Below are positions 37,201 through 49,406 of a DNA stretch of 64,000 nt, one piece after another (within the stretch, counting starts at the first letter, position 1; every line of letters begins with the position of its first letter). A program made the position numbers and the translations under genes. The stretch is from Asterias rubens. Its lineage: Eukaryota; Echinodermata; Asteroidea; Forcipulatida; Asteriidae. The DNA lies in contig NC_047064.1 of NCBI RefSeq assembly GCF_902459465.1, positions 6,970,762 through 7,034,761 on the forward strand. Direction: 5' to 3'. The notes beneath the pieces are model-generated. The model was not told where the DNA came from. It saw only the letters and a program-made list of their open reading frames with translations, and searched no databases.

Positions 37201-40200
37201 AGGAAGAACAGGGGTCGATCTCCAGGGAGGGAGAGGGATGTGGGCGGGGCAAGCCGGCGTCGCCATTCGAGCCCCTCCCCGAGGGATGGCAGACGGAATG
37301 CTTCTAACCGAGAAATGGGTCTGAAGAATGATAACAAGTATGGAGATTTTGTTTGTACTATAAAAACATTAGCTAAACTTACAAGACTTTGGTTTTGGTC
37401 TTCAAAAAGTTGTGCCCTTTGCAAAATCAAAATTGCCTTGCCCTCTCAAATATGAAACTTTGCATGCATAACATTTGAACTTGAATGTAATGGACTTTGT
37501 GTCTGCACCACATCATGCAACACAATAATTTTGAATGTGTTTAATAGTATCAAACAAAACCTTTTTGTCTTCAGTAATTCGATCTACCATTTCAATTTCA
37601 GAGTTCGTAAATCCAAGTCCTTGAGCCCTCCGCCGAGTCGCTGGAAGCCGGGCCAGAAACCATGGAAATCAACTGATGACAAACAGGATTCAGGGTAGGT
37701 CAGGGGTCAATATGATAGGTGTGAAACTCTTTTCTTACTTTCAACATGAGGCCTGGCAGCAGCAGGGCATTCAAATCCTACCACAGTGAAACAAATGTTG
37801 GTGTTTACATGAAGAGTGGTTTGGTTGACTTGGACGAGTTTATGAAAACCATCACAAATCTTTGAGATTATGTTCATACATGCACATGGTGTTACACAAA
37901 CCTTACTAGGTTGTATCTCCACCATGCAAATTTTCAAATCCTACTCTCGTGTATGATATTGCAACAACCTTAATTCAGTTCTGTCCGCCATGCTAAGTTT
38001 CAAATGCTGCTATATAAATACCTGTTTGTGACATGTTTTGACAATACTGCTTAAACGTTTTTTAAATTTGATGATAGAATGATGAGGGCACATCGAATTC
38101 CTGCCTTGAGGAGTCCTTCTTCCTCTCCAGCCTCTAGCGTTGGACGACGCTCCCCATCACCAATCCAGTTGAGAAGGTAAAGATTGTGACATTTGTTCCA
38201 TAAAAAGCAGCTTAAAAGTACGGTCATCACTTGTTTCTTGTCAATGTTAAGCCTGGTTCATACTTCCTGCGAAAGCGAATGCGATATGAATTTTGATGAC
38301 TGTGTTCAACTCTTGTGGTATATTTGCTGCAAAAACAGCCATGTGAGGTCAAAATTTGCTTCGCATTCGCAGCAAGTAATAGTATGGACCGGCCTTAATA
38401 ATGCTGTTCTATAAGTCACCTATGACATTTTCAGCTGAATGCATTGTATATTTGTTGATGAAACCTCCAAAACTTTCAAAGTATTTTCATCAAGAGTGTA
38501 GATTCCATCCATGTTTAGCAAGGTGACTGCATGTACCAACCATGTCTCTAGTTGCAACATCCACAAACAGATAGCACAGAAATTTGAACACCCCAATAAT
38601 CACCTAAAGGTGATCATTGGACATTCATAATTTTTTTGATCTCAAATCAACTTGGCATTGAGACGAAATTTGTCACCTTTACCATTTATTTTGACCGTAC
38701 TATCCGTAACTTTATTTATTATAATTTTTTCTACCCCCAGGCATGGACCCAATCAGAGTCCATCCCCCAGACATCTGAGTCCATCCCCCAGACATCTGAG
38801 TCCACAACACGACCACAGTCCCTCCAGGTCTCCTCTACCCTTATCAACAAGCAGACAAACCTGGCCGACCAGCCCATCCGAACGAGTCAAGCTGGCCACT
38901 CTAGCTCCACCATCCTCCCCTCCTAACGACAAGGGGCGATCAGGGAAAGATAAACCCTCTCGCCCGAGCTCATCCAGCGGGGAAGACTCATCGGACGAGG
39001 AGAGCAGTGACGGGGAGCGGAAACTCAACACCGGGGATCCGTACTCGACCAAGAATCGCAAGAAGTACCAGAAGGCGACCGAGCAACGCAAACGGAGCCC
39101 TACTCTGAAGGAGCGCTTCCAGTGGCAGCCACCCTCAGAGGACGAGGCAGAAGCCGGGGCAGTGATAGTTGCAGCTGAGGGGCGGGAACAAATCAGTCTG
39201 GAGAGTGCAACCCAGAAAAACAAGTCTGTTAAAAATGTGGAACCAAATCAGGTATGTCAAATTATTCAATTCACTCAAAGCCGTTAAAGGCAGTGGACAC
39301 TATTGGTAATTACGCAAAATAGTTATTAGCATAAAAAATTACTTGGTAACGAATAATGGGGAGAGGTTGATAGTATAAAGCATTGTGAGAAACGTAGTTT
39401 TTGAGAAAGAAGTAATTTTCCACAAGTTTGATTTCGAGATCTTAGATCAGATTATGAGGTTTTGGAATCAAGCATCCGAAAGCACACAACTTTGTATGGC
39501 TATTTGTTTTCTTCTTTCATTATTATCTCGCAACTTTGATGACCAATTGAGCTCAAATTTTCACAGACTTGTTATTTTAGGCATATGTTAAGATACACAA
39601 AGTGAGAAGACTGATCTTTGACAATTACCAATAGTGTCCAGTGTCTTTAAATACATGTACAAGTAGTTGTTTGATCCACAGTAAAACAGAAAAAATCCCC
39701 CCCCCCCCCCCACAAAAAGAAAGGAGAAGTGCAAACACCGAAAAAAAACAAAAAACCCCAAAATTCACTTGGGGAACGAAATCGAGGTAAATCCCCTGAG
39801 CACAGCTTGTATGAGAGGCCTATAGACAGGACACAACAAACAGACATTAATTTTTTTAGTTGATAAAGTGTCTGTATTGGTGTAATATCGGTAGATAATT
39901 TTTTTATTTTTTTATTATCTTTTCTGTAGCGCCTTGAGAATTTTAAAAATTTTATTTCAAAGTGCACTTTATAAGTTTACATTATTATCATTATTGTAAC
40001 AGGAGAAGTACTCCAGCAGTTCGGAGACCAACGGAACCGAGGATGATGACGCAGCAGGCCTGAAGATGCTGGAGAAGCAACGCACCGACTTGGAGGAACG
40101 TCTCGCTGCTCTTACTTCTCAAAATCGCAAGATTCAGGAGATGATGGGAGGCCCGGGCACATCCGACGAGGGTAACCCCGAAGGATCATCAGATAAAAAG

Positions 40201-42024
40201 GCTCATTCTCCGTCTCGCTCCCAACCCACTGAGATGCCAGTTTCTTCTGGGATTTCCTCTCAAACAAAGAAATCCTCCAGTCCCGATCGTCGACGAAGCC
40301 CTAGAGAATCTGGCCCAAGTTCTGTGCAGAAGGAACAGCAATCTGATGACAGAGACGAAAGACCATCTCGCAAACGAGGCTACTCTACAAGCAGCAGAAG
40401 CAGAAGCCCTCCCAAGCGAAGAGCTCGCAGCCGAAGCGCTTCTCGTAGTCCACCACCAAGACGAGAGAAGAGAGCTAGCAGGTCAGCTTCACCCCCGATA
40501 CGGTCTGCCAGGTCACCCAGGAGGTCACCAAGGCGTTCACCAAGACGTTCACCAAGAAGACCTACCAGTTCAAAAGTGCAGAGGGGTTCCCCAAGAAGGT
40601 CTCTGAAGCCATCAAGAAGGCGTTCCAGATCCTCATCCGGCAGTAGGTCTCCTCAGAGATCTCCAAGAAGGGTTGCTCGTCGATCGCGGACACCAAGACG
40701 GTCTCCAAGAAGGGTCCCGCGGAGGTCACCAGTTAGAAAGTCTAGAAAGTCGAGGTAGGATTATTAGGCACGGTTTAATTTTTATTATTTATTAATAAAC
40801 AAAACAACAACATTTCCAATGGCGACCAAGGGTCGAATTACAGGAAAATATACGTAGGCTACAAATATATAAAAAGAATATAAATATACCCAATATTACT
40901 AAATTGGTTGAATTTTTCTTTTTAAATAGTTAAACAGTTGCCTGAATAATATATTAAAGGGACCAAAATAATAGTTTGATGTTTTTCTGAAGGTCATCTT
41001 CATCATCTCGTAGTCGTTCTCGGAGTCCTCCTCTGAGGAAGCGTCCTGTTCGTCGCTCTCACTCATCAGACAGAGGTAAAAGCCGCTCTCGAAGCCGAGG
41101 AAGACAAACCAGGGACAGGAGGTTAGTAAGATTTTCTTTTAATAATATTGTTGACCACATAATGCCACTCAAATTCCAGAATGGCAAACGGGAATCCTGA
41201 TGGAGCTTTGTGATTTTTTCCCCATTTTTTTCCCCCTCTTTTTTTGTGGGGGGACGCCAGCTGTAAAATAAATTAAAAATTAATGTTTCCAGATGATCAA
41301 TTTATTACTCAAATAAATGCTGTATGAAGGCTAATGTATGAAGTATTTATGTTCTGTATAGACGCAGCCCAAGTAGGGAAAGGCGTAGACCATCACCACG
41401 GCGCCCTTCACCCCGTCGACCCTCACCAAGACGACGTCGAAGAAGTCGCTCCCTATCCCATCGTAGGAAATCAAGATCTATCAGCCGATCAAGAAGGTAG
41501 GAATCTCATTTTACTTTTTACCTCAAGGCACAAGACACTTATGGTATAAGTTAGCATAAAAACTTACTTTTTAATGAGCATTGGAGAGCTGTTGATAGTA
41601 TGAAACATTGCGATAAGGTTGTTTTTGAGAAAGGGGTTATTTCTCACTCAAATAATTAAAGCACTCAGGCTTTTCATGTCTTTGAAAAACGTTTGGCCCA
41701 CATTTACTAATTTATAGCAACATGGTCATTCAATGGCAACTCATCTGGGCATATTATTATCTTTTTTATTGCAGAAGTAGAAGCCCGCTTCGTCGTCGTC
41801 GCTCCCCCGTGCGTAGTCGATCGCGTGATAGAGGGCGGAAATCACCTCCACGCCGCGACCGTAACCGCCGCAACCGCAGGTCATACTCTCGCTCCGCGTC
41901 GCGATCAAACTCCAGCAGGTCAAGGAGCCGCAGTGCTGCACGGCGTAAGAGGAGTCGATCATACAGCCACAGCAGCAGTCGCAGTAGTTACTCCAGCAGG
42001 AGTTATTCCAGTGGTAGGAGTTGA
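25268..42024 (+). CDS. NKTR: NKTR/PPIG-type nuclear cyclophilin with RS domain, 20 coding exons
   Basis: Coding exons: 25268-25334, 25880-25954, 26373-26480, 26993-27037, 28288-28375, 31610-31639, 33014-33159, 33361-33514, 34069-34200, 34743-34818, 35321-35496, 35966-36205, 37068-37337, 37602-37694, 38078-38176, 38741-39251, 40003-40754, 40993-41121, 41362-41496, 41775-42024. All use GT..AG and give an open frame of 1191 aa. Residues 10-185 are a complete peptidyl-prolyl isomerase domain with catalytic Arg69, Phe74, Gln77, Phe127 and His140 (CypA R55, F60, Q63, F113, H126); Ile75 replaces CypA Met61 and His135 replaces Trp121, the latter typical of PPIG/NKTR. Next come an acidic-serine/lysine tract (187-240), the conserved block [18 protein letters not shown] (about 255-275), [23 protein letters not shown] and TPPHW (about 300-325), Lys-rich and RS-rich exons, a probable coiled coil (about 790-818), and a terminal RS domain with SPRR repeats. 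Vertebrates have two genes (PPIG, NKTR); this looks like the single invertebrate form, so the symbol is approximate. Expected role: nuclear speckle, splicing-associated isomerase. Confidence 0.92.
27521..27868 (-). mobile_element. MITE family 1 in cyclophilin intron 4, reverse, one end lost
   Basis: Starts TTAAAGGCACTGGACACTTT and contains TTCAGAGGGAGCCGTTTCTC; the far inverted end is missing. Confidence 0.65.
31126..31501. mobile_element. hAT-like nonautonomous element in cyclophilin intron 5
   Basis: Inverted ends GCCTGGGCGACTAGTG and CACTAGTCGCCCAGGC, with subterminal repeats of the GCGACTAGT / ACTAGTCGC motif. About 375 bp; no transposase. hAT assignment is inference from the subterminal pattern. 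Confidence 0.6.
31610..31639 (+). other. NKTR: 30-nt microexon of the cyclophilin gene
   Basis: This exon supplies residues [10 protein letters not shown], including the His that replaces CypA Trp121. It is flanked by gatgcag and gtaaga and is the only segment that restores frame between the exon ending at 28375 (phase 2) and the exon beginning at 33014. Automated predictors may miss it. Confidence 0.88.
31708..32097 (-). mobile_element. MITE family 1 in cyclophilin intron 6
   Basis: Full-length reverse copy; ends TTAAAGACAGTGGACACTAT and TGTCCACTGCCTTTAA. It starts 69 bp after the 30-nt microexon and its right end runs directly into another MITE at 32094. Confidence 0.8.
32094..32272. mobile_element. 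MITE with AGCCTGGTTCATACT ends
   Basis: Inverted ends AGCCTGGTTCATACTCCTGC and AGGAAGTATGAACCGGGCTT. A second copy lies at 38249-38398 in intron 15. Confidence 0.65.
34349..34497. mobile_element. MITE TTAAAGGAACACG in cyclophilin intron 9
   Basis: Arms of about 35 bp: TTAAAGGAACACGTTGCCTT..GGATCGGCCGAGTTGGTCT and their complement ending GTTCCTTTAA. Confidence 0.75.
34981..35290 (+). repeat. ~115-bp tandem repeat, 2.6 copies, in intron 10
   Basis: TTGCAGGCTGGCATAGTTTA recurs from 35004 and 35121, with a shortened copy near 35235; each is followed by TATTGACTGGTCAGA and a GGGTTGG.GTGTACTG block. It ends about 30 bp before exon 11. Confidence 0.75.
36305..36470 (+). mobile_element. Degenerate tRNA-like SINE in intron 12
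   Basis: Contains TAGTGGTATAGTCAATCGAG, a degraded B box (TTTGGTTCTTGGTCACGAC) and CCTTAAGCATGGCATTGAAC like the SINEs at 53285 and 62930. Confidence 0.45.
36591..36977 (+). mobile_element. MITE family 1 in intron 12
   Basis: Full length with intact inverted ends and central stem GAGACCTCAGATTTAGAACT / TGAGGTCTC; 96 % by eye over much of its length to the 11337 copy, suggesting recent activity. Confidence 0.8.
38249..38398. mobile_element. MITE with AGCCTGGTTCATACT ends, intron 15
   Basis: Ends AGCCTGGTTCATACTTCCTG and a degenerate complement (AGTATGGACCGGCCTT). Confidence 0.55.
39284..39651 (+). mobile_element. MITE family 1 in intron 16
   Basis: Ends TTAAAGGCAGTGGACACTAT and AATAGTGTCCAGTGTCTTTAA; it begins 33 bp after the exon 16 donor. 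Confidence 0.75.
41522..41670 (+). mobile_element. Partial MITE family 1-related copy, intron 19
   Basis: Degenerate AAGGCACAAGACACTTATGG then TTAGCATAAAAACTTACTTT and GAGAGCTGTTGATAGTATGA; no right end. Confidence 0.5.
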
Positions 42025-42044
42025 GTCAAGGGCTGCATTGGTCC

Positions 42045-42542
42045 CCAGGGCCAAATTTCATAGAGCTGCTTTACCCTTTTAGAGACCATAGTGGCCACAA
42101 GCGGCTTGAACAGAAATGCCCTTAGCGGCCACGAACGGCCGCAACTTTTGATCTCCAATTACATTAAGAGGTCAAAGAAAAGATAATATTTGGATATGAA
42201 ATTTGTTAATGTATGTTAGCATAGTATCCCAATTTCTAAACACAAAACTTAATTATCTGTTTCATGTTGTTTTTAGTGACATTTTTACTGACAAAATTTG
42301 ATGAAATGAACAACATTAACAATGTCAGGGCATTTGTGATGATTATACAGAAGTGAATGGTTTCTTAAAGGTTAACAAAAAAAGAAGCTAAACATAACAA
42401 AATTATGCTTACCAGATTAAGGGTACCAGCCAAACTACCATGTCACAAGTACAATTTGTGCCTGTAACCCTGCTCATTACTGCTTAGCAGAAAGTGTTTA
42501 AGCAATATTTTCTGTTGAAGCAGCTCTATGAAGTTGGGCCCA
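42045..42542. mobile_element. MITE family 3 derivative in cyclophilin 3' UTR
   Basis: Ends CAGGGCCAAATTTCATAGAG and CAGCTCTATGAAGTTGGGCC; longer than other copies, so something else (about 42070-42370) is probably inserted. Confidence 0.55.
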
Positions 42543-43104
42543 ACATGACGCCCCATCATCGTCCAACATACATGTACTTGGTCAAGACAAAAACAAAAAC
42601 GCAAGTCATTTTAAGTTACTAAGAGAGGCTTGCGGTAACACCATGTGAATATTATCTCCTTTTTTGGGGTAGTGTTGGTTCTGAAAAGAACCAGTGGTCA
42701 TTTTAAGTTGATAAGTTTATACTAATCATTAATTGTGTGAAATATTGTTATTGCATCACACAACACAATGTTTGTTATGTTTGTATAGCTGCGCGCGTCA
42801 TAAGCATCTGAAACTCACTACTGTGTACACTTACTTTAACTTCCGCTTAACTTTTTATTTTTTAGGTCATTTTGTTCATTTAGAATGAGAGCTTGTTTTT
42901 AGTAGGACTGTAATTTTAAGTTCCATTTTAAATAATGTTAGTTGTAGATCTGTTTGTAGAGAATGCTGTAGGGAGTGTTTTTTTAAATTTTACTTTTGTG
43001 GTTGTGGTTCTTGCATTGAAGGATACAATGTCATCATACATGAGTGGTTGTGATTTCTTTAACCAAAGGATTTTAAAAAGGGCGATCTGCGCGATGCGAT
43101 GAGA

Positions 43105-43110
43105 AATAAA
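43105..43110 (+). promoter_or_regulatory. Candidate polyadenylation signal for the cyclophilin gene
   Basis: AATAAA lies 1.08 kb past the stop codon, following a repeat-containing 3' UTR and preceding a MITE at 43170. Position is plausible but unproven. Confidence 0.3.
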
Positions 43111-43169
43111 TCGTTATTTTGCTAAAAATAATGTACAAAATTCCCCCACAGGTATGATAGTCTTCATAC

Positions 43170-43518
43170 TTGAAGCCATTGGACACTTTCGGAACAGAAA
43201 ACAAAAAAAAAAGTTCACAGATTTACCACTAACAGGGTTTACAGAAGGAAATGGTGAAATACTTCTCTTGAAATACTATTCCATTAAATGCTTTACTTTT
43301 TGAGAAAACATTAAAACAATTATCAATTCTCGATATCGAGAATTACGGATTCAGTTTAAACACATGTCATGACACGGCGAAATGTGCGGAAATAAGGGTT
43401 GGTTTTCCCGTTATTTTCTCCCGTCTCCGACAGGTTTGTTATTTTTTATATAAGTTGTGATACACAAAGTGTGGGCCTTTGGACAACACTGTTTACAGAA
43501 CGTGTCCAATGGCTTTAA
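43170..43518. mobile_element. MITE family 2
   Basis: Ends TGAAGCCATTGGACACTTTC and GTGTCCAATGGCTTTAA; central palindrome AATTCTCGATATCGAGAATT. Confidence 0.75.
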
Positions 43519-43666
43519 GTCTGATTTCCGATTTTTGGTCCCTTTGGGAAAATTGTGACAAACAGCCCGAAAATTCCATGTGTAGAAGTCGGCATTTGTG
43601 TGTAAAAATGCACGTATTTTGATGCAATACTTCAATTGAATCATGTTTTTATGTGGTACCAGTACA

Positions 43667-43889
43667 ATTATCAATTCTCGATATCGAGAATTACGGATTC
43701 AGTTTAAACACATGTCATGACACGGCGAAACGCGCGGAAACAAGGGTGGGTTTTTCCGTTGTTTTCTCCCGACTCCGATGACCGATTGAGCCTGAATTTT
43801 CACAGGTTTGTTATTTGATATAGAAGTTGTGGTACACAAAGTGTGGGCCTTGGACAACACTGTTTACCGAAAGGGTCCAATGGCTTTAA
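43667..43889 (-). mobile_element. MITE family 2, half copy
   Basis: Begins at the central palindrome AATTCTCGATATCGAGAATT and ends AAAGGGTCCAATGGCTTTAA; left half absent. Confidence 0.7.
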
Positions 43890-44084
43890 TGCGTCTTTTG
43901 ACAGTGTGTTTGGTGTAGTCAAACCAATAGTATGGATAAACCACAGGACTTATTAAAATATCCAATATATTTGGATATTTTAAAGTCACACTTCCAAGGG
44001 TTCAATCGAGCAAAGCAGAAAAGAAAATGGAGCTGCGAGATTGTACACTGCTGGGTCTGTAATGACTAAATGCATTGGCGTCAT

Positions 44085-44166
44085 CAGGCCGCTATCTTCC
44101 TTGGGAGGCAAAACGATGATGGAAACAGGCCGCTATCTTCCTTGGGAGGCAAAACGATGATGGAAA
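44085..44166 (+). repeat. 41-bp perfect tandem duplication
   Basis: CAGGCCGCTATCTTCCTTGG begins at 44085 and 44126, followed by identical GAGGCAAAACGATGATGGAA. Confidence 0.9.
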
Positions 44167-45817
44167 CAATGGAAACGGCAGCTATTGAGCAACTTTTTTC
44201 TTTGACATTAGACAAGAGCTCTACTTGTTTTTGAGGTCCATTGTTCATGGCGTTAAATCTTGATTTATTGGCATTGCTGAGTAAAATTAGTTTCTAAACT
44301 AATTTTTGTTGATGTAAACAATTAATAATTGAAATGAACTACAGCCTGTAGCAATGTATATTTTCTTTTATTATCAATGTCTTATCTGACTTTTAAAATG
44401 TCAACCATATAAATCAAACATTTTAGTTTTTACTGCAAATTTCGAGCACTTGTTATTTTTACCAGGGGTTTACCTTGTACGATACAACTAATAATACTCG
44501 GTTCTTATAAGTCTCAGTCCCTACCAGATTGTGTAGGTTTTCTCCTTTGGGGTTTTCCTCCCACATTTAAAACTGAACATTTCTTCATTGCCTCATATTC
44601 ATCCTGTTGGGTGTGAAATGAAATAAATAAATAAGTAATTAAGTAATTTCAAATCAATTCTTTTATTTGATTTTGTATTTGATTTTTGGTTGTCTTTAGC
44701 AGCGACTAGTCTGGTCTTATTTTGAAGTAAGGACCAGTAAAACTAGTCTTAACCTTTAGCATTGCCTAGGACTAGTTCCAAATTAGGAAGAGTTTTGTGA
44801 AATCAACCCCTGGTAACTGTCCATTGTTTACAGAGTTCTGAGCATGCACACATTTCCACGAACAATGGATTTACCTGGTAAGTCTGCTGCCACCTTATAT
44901 CACAACAAGTCTTGCATTGCTGCAATCAAAGTGAAGCATGGAAGTCTATATCAACTTGTACAAATTCAACCTGACAAAACAGAATACGCCTCCTATTACA
45001 ACAAACGATAGTATTTTCACAGTTGAGTTTTACATGGTGTGTTTATTGAAATCTAATCGATGAAAATTAATATTAACTTTTACAAAAAAATCAATGAGGT
45101 ACTTTTCCTCTAAAGACATTAAAACTAGACCTAAACCTGCCGCATGTTTTAAGCACCACTGGGCTTGTAGCCTTATCCATGCTGGAACCAGCTTTACGAA
45201 AATGGCCAAAATTCCATGTACTTCTAATGATGTTAGCTCTTGTACTTTCTGTTCTATAAGCAGTACACCATTAACCCCCCCCCCCTTCCCTTAAAAAAAG
45301 AAATCTTGTACAGTGCATAGCTTTACATAAAAATGTTGGTTGAATGTGTAATCTCAAGCAAGATGACCCAGTTTCCGATGACCCGAATAATCTTGCTGAG
45401 ACTGAGTACATGTGTACGCCATTGCAGTAAATATCCAGCGCTTCATTGATTTTTCACTGTGCCGATCAAAACAAAAAAGGAGGAAAAACACGTACAGCGC
45501 ATAGCTCTACATCAAAATGTCAGTTACGAGTATAATCTCAAGAAAGATGGCCCAGTTTCCAATGTCCATACAGGACAGATGAATATCTCACTACAGGCAT
45601 GGAATTTAGTCGTTGAGAGGGCAAGGCCATTTTCATTTTGAAAAGAGCACTTTCATTGAAGAATCTTAAAGTCTATTGGAAACTTTCGTATGGGCACCAA
45701 GGCCAAGACCAGGGCAATGGAGGTCATGTTATCTTGCCCCTTAACCAGACTGAGTATTTATAAACCGTATTTATAAACCGTCGGTAAATATCCAGTGCTT
45801 CCAAGATTTTTACAAGA

Positions 45818-48800
45818 TCACTCCACACCAGTTGACTTGGGCGTCTCCTCGCCACCATGCCCTGGCACAGTCGCTGAAGTTTTCAACCCTCTTATTGAGA
45901 TGTCATACACAACCTCCTCCACTTTCTTAATGTCATACTTGAGTCCATCAAAACGCTTTCTCAACGAGTCGTTCTTGAGGTTGAGTAGTCTGAATCCGGC
46001 GTTGAGTTCCTGGATGAAGTTTGAGATGCGGACGGGTCTGTTGTACTCTCCGGCCGTTACGCTGTTGATGGCGAGTCTTGACTGGAGAAATCGGATAAAA
46101 AAGGATCAGGTCAATTTTGTCTGCATTCCTTTTAACAAGCAAGATAATCTTCCTACTTTAGTCTTATTTCAGATCTTTTCGGCCTGGATTTTTTTTCTTC
46201 AAATAAATTGTACGGTACCCCAAGTCATTACACTCAGCATTTATGACAGCCACTAAAAGTTCTAAGAGGACTCTGGAATTTCTTTTAAGAATAATAGATT
46301 TGTTATCGTACCAGTTCACTGGCTAACTGCAGCAATCCTTGCAAGAAATCCTCCAGGTCCAGATGAAAGCCATCTTCCCTCTTTGTTGAAACTAAACATG
46401 GATACAAAAATGGAAAAACGTATGTAAATACTACTTTTCATTTTACAGACAAATCATGTAACTGTTAGGTGTCACTGTTTTATTCATAAAGTATCAATAC
46501 AAAATGTTCTCCTGACGATGACTAGAGCAAGCTATAGTCGAAACATTGAGACCAATTCAAGAACTGACTCCACGGTAGTGCAGTTAATTACGGTCCTATA
46601 AGCTAAAGTGGTAGTCCCCACCAATTTTCTATACCTTCTGTCTGGGTAGTAGTTAAAAAGTAGAACAGTTCTTTTCAGAACTGAGAAGTCTCCCGAATAA
46701 AGAAAGACAGTTCTCTAAGAACAAACTCTACCTGGCAAGTAGATACACATGGTATTACCGCATACCAAATATATATTGATACCTCACCATGCAATGTCTC
46801 AAATCATTTATACAAAATGTTTGTAATCAAAGCAAAAAACATTGCTTTTAGAATTTTGCAAAGATTATTCCTGGGCTATGTGATAAAAACAATTGAATTT
46901 CAGTCTTGACTCTTACATACTTACCTCCCATGAACTTAGCAGCTTCTTCTCTTGTGATCAGTTTCTCAGACTCCAAGTAGATGATCAGAGCAGCTACGAA
47001 GGATAATCTCTGACTCACAAAACGCCAATGATCATGAAATCTGGGGACATTTCCAAAAACAACGACTTTAAGTGTCTTGTTGGTTCGTCCATAATGACAT
47101 TATGCGGTTATAGTCAAGCTAGTTGCTTTTAAGTTCCTTCTCCAAAGCTATCCTGCAAAAATTTACTCGTTATATTGTGAATATACCAGGCAGTTCTTAT
47201 GTCAGAAACTGATAAAGCATGGTTTTAAATCGATGCGAAGTATATGTCAATGGCAAGTCAAAGATTTGTTTTCTTTCTTTTATAATATCTCTAAAGCTCT
47301 TCTGGGTAAGCGTTACATACAAAGTGTGGACTTGAGAACAAAAGAGAAAAAGGCATGGTTTAAACACTATGTGGACTTACAAACATCCACACAGTGTTTT
47401 CCTAAGTGTTGAAAAACACAATTATAAGATTGAAGTTATGTCCACAGAGTGACTGCAACACAGAGCGGTTTGCGTATTTTTGTGCCAAAAAAATGTAATG
47501 GGATTCTCCACAAAAAAAAAAAGGAAAAAAATAGGGGGGCTGCAATTTCATCACATTACAAAAAGACCACACATTTTATTGTGAATTTATAGTTAATTCT
47601 TGTCAGAAACTGATAAAACAGGGTTTTAAATTGTTGCGAATGTGAATGGCAAGTTTAAATTTGTTTTCTTCTCACAAAAGTCGTTACAGAAAAACAAGCT
47701 CAATGTAATTTTGAGAAAAGTGCAAGGCACATACCTGTAATATTGATCCATTGGAACCTTCTTCTGTAGTGCAGCAAACTGACCCTCTGTTGTCTCCAAC
47801 AATTTCCTGGCTTTTTGACAAAGTGCAGGAGCTGTACATACACAAAATTAGACAAACAATCAATTTGGTCACACAAACTTTTTTTTGGTTGTGGACTGAC
47901 TGACTGAATTGACCAACATATTGACACAACAAACTAAGAACAACATAAAGGAAAAATGAAGTGACAAATTGTATTGTTTTGCTCCCTCTTCCATGAAAAA
48001 CTGACCCAATCTCTGATCAGCAGAGTGTGGGTTCGAGTCCTGGTCGTGGCACTTGTGTCCTTGACTTGAGCAAGATACTCTACCATAAATGCTTTGTCCT
48101 CTGGATGGGACATTAAGCAGCCGTAGGTCCCATGTGCTAACAAAAGTACTAGGGTTGGTAGTGGTAAAAGAACCCAGCACATTTATAATGGGTGTTTACC
48201 AGGGTGTTTCTGGTTCACATAGCAAGCACCCCAATACTCACACGTTTCATCAAGTTTACTTATGAAGCATACCCCTTGGTTGCATTACCAGAGAAACTAA
48301 CATCATTGCATTTACCTTCTTTAAGACCAGCTGTCTGATGCACTCCTTCCAATGTTGTCATGATCTCTCGAGCAGTTTGCTCCATCGCACGAACAGCAAC
48401 ACGGATCTCCTGAAATATTTACATATTGACAATTTTACGCCCAAAGCTCATCATAGTAATACAGCGCATAAAAGGCAATAATTTGGTCTAACCTATTAAT
48501 GACTTAACTGAGAATGTTTTTTTTTGACTGTCAGAACATTGTATTACTATATTGTGTTTTGAAATTGAAGCCCTCCTTTTCAAAAAAATTGTTGATGCCG
48601 CAGATTAAGATTCAAACATCCCCCGACTTCAGAGAATAATAAACCGTTCTTATAAAGCGCATTACACACGGAGTCCCCAGAAGATAAACTTTTGTAATTG
48701 GCCTTTATCTTAATCTTCTTCGGATGTTTAGGATGAATAAAGTGTTTTATTATTTAACTGAATTGAATTGAATTTAACATAAAGACTGTATACGCACTGG

Positions 48801-49406
48801 ATAAGCTACATATACAATGTATACGTTTCAATGAGTACAGATTTATTGCAACCATTTTTATTTATTTTTTTATGAGAGGGAGGCCTAAGAGAAGAGTACC
48901 GGTATGAAACATCTATGTTTAAAGCAAAACAATTTCAAACAATTGTGATTATTTTACTTCTCAGTTTCACTTTCATTGTTCAGTTTCATTATTTCAAAGT
49001 TTTCAGTCAGACACAACAAACTTTTTTTTAACAATCAGCGATTTCTAGAGAGACAAAATTTGTACAGCATCAGCAGTTGATGGTAAGTTTCAACTTAGAA
49101 ACTGTAAATAAATGCATTACACTTTTTTTAATTGTTATACAACGAACAAAATTACTAAGCTAGAAATCTTAAGTTCTGATAATCCTTCGAAATTGCGCCC
49201 TCTTGTGGCATACCTTCCGAGTAAGTTTTTAAACAACACAAAAGTTTTGTTATCCGACACACAGCGCGGCAACAGTCAGTACTCAGTGTTCGATTTTTGA
49301 AAATGTTGCTTACCTCCCTCATATCTTGATCATTTGTGAGGTATTCATTGAACGCGCTGAAGGTGCTTGAAACCGACGAAACTGCGTCACTCCCCGTATC
49401 AGCCAT
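45818..49406 (-). CDS. TSN: Translin, 6 exons
   Basis: Minus-strand exons: 49406-49314, 48409-48316, 47831-47735, 47040-46925, 46391-46312 and 46081-45818 (stop TGA). Junctions are GT..AG and the frame is continuous for 247 aa (human translin 228). Translin binds single-stranded RNA/DNA and, with TRAX, forms the C3PO endoribonuclease that helps activate RISC and processes tRNA fragments. The fold is all alpha-helical with no enzyme motif of its own. Conserved blocks read straight from the exons: EQTAREI and GVHQ in exon 2, QYYRFHDHWRFV across exons 3/4, YLESEKLITREEA in exon 4, DGFHLDLEDFLQG in exon 5, and SVTAGEYNRP, NLKNDSLRKRFDGLKYD and KVEEVVYD in exon 6. The C-terminus carries about 15 extra residues rich in Gly, Glu, Thr and Pro. 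It converges with the cyclophilin gene and is divergent from RNF32. Confidence 0.95.
48000..48190 (+). mobile_element. tRNA-derived SINE in TSN intron 2
   Basis: Consensus B box GGTTCGAGTCC at 48030-48040 followed by TGGTCGTGGCACTTGTGTCC; no folding cloverleaf with a clean acceptor stem, so a SINE rather than a tRNA gene. Confidence 0.6.

Larger units (their letters stand above)
42025..45817. other. Convergent intergenic interval (cyclophilin and TSN 3' ends)
   Basis: Holds the cyclophilin 3' UTR, a MITE family 3 derivative at 42045-42542, two family 2 copies (43170-43518, 43667-43889), a 41-bp tandem duplication (44085-44166) and a repeat fragment at 45597-45740. No other exon supported. 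Confidence 0.5.

Noticed and set aside
48010-48080. tRNA gene (plus strand)
   Set aside because: B-box consensus only; followed by SINE body shared with other sites.
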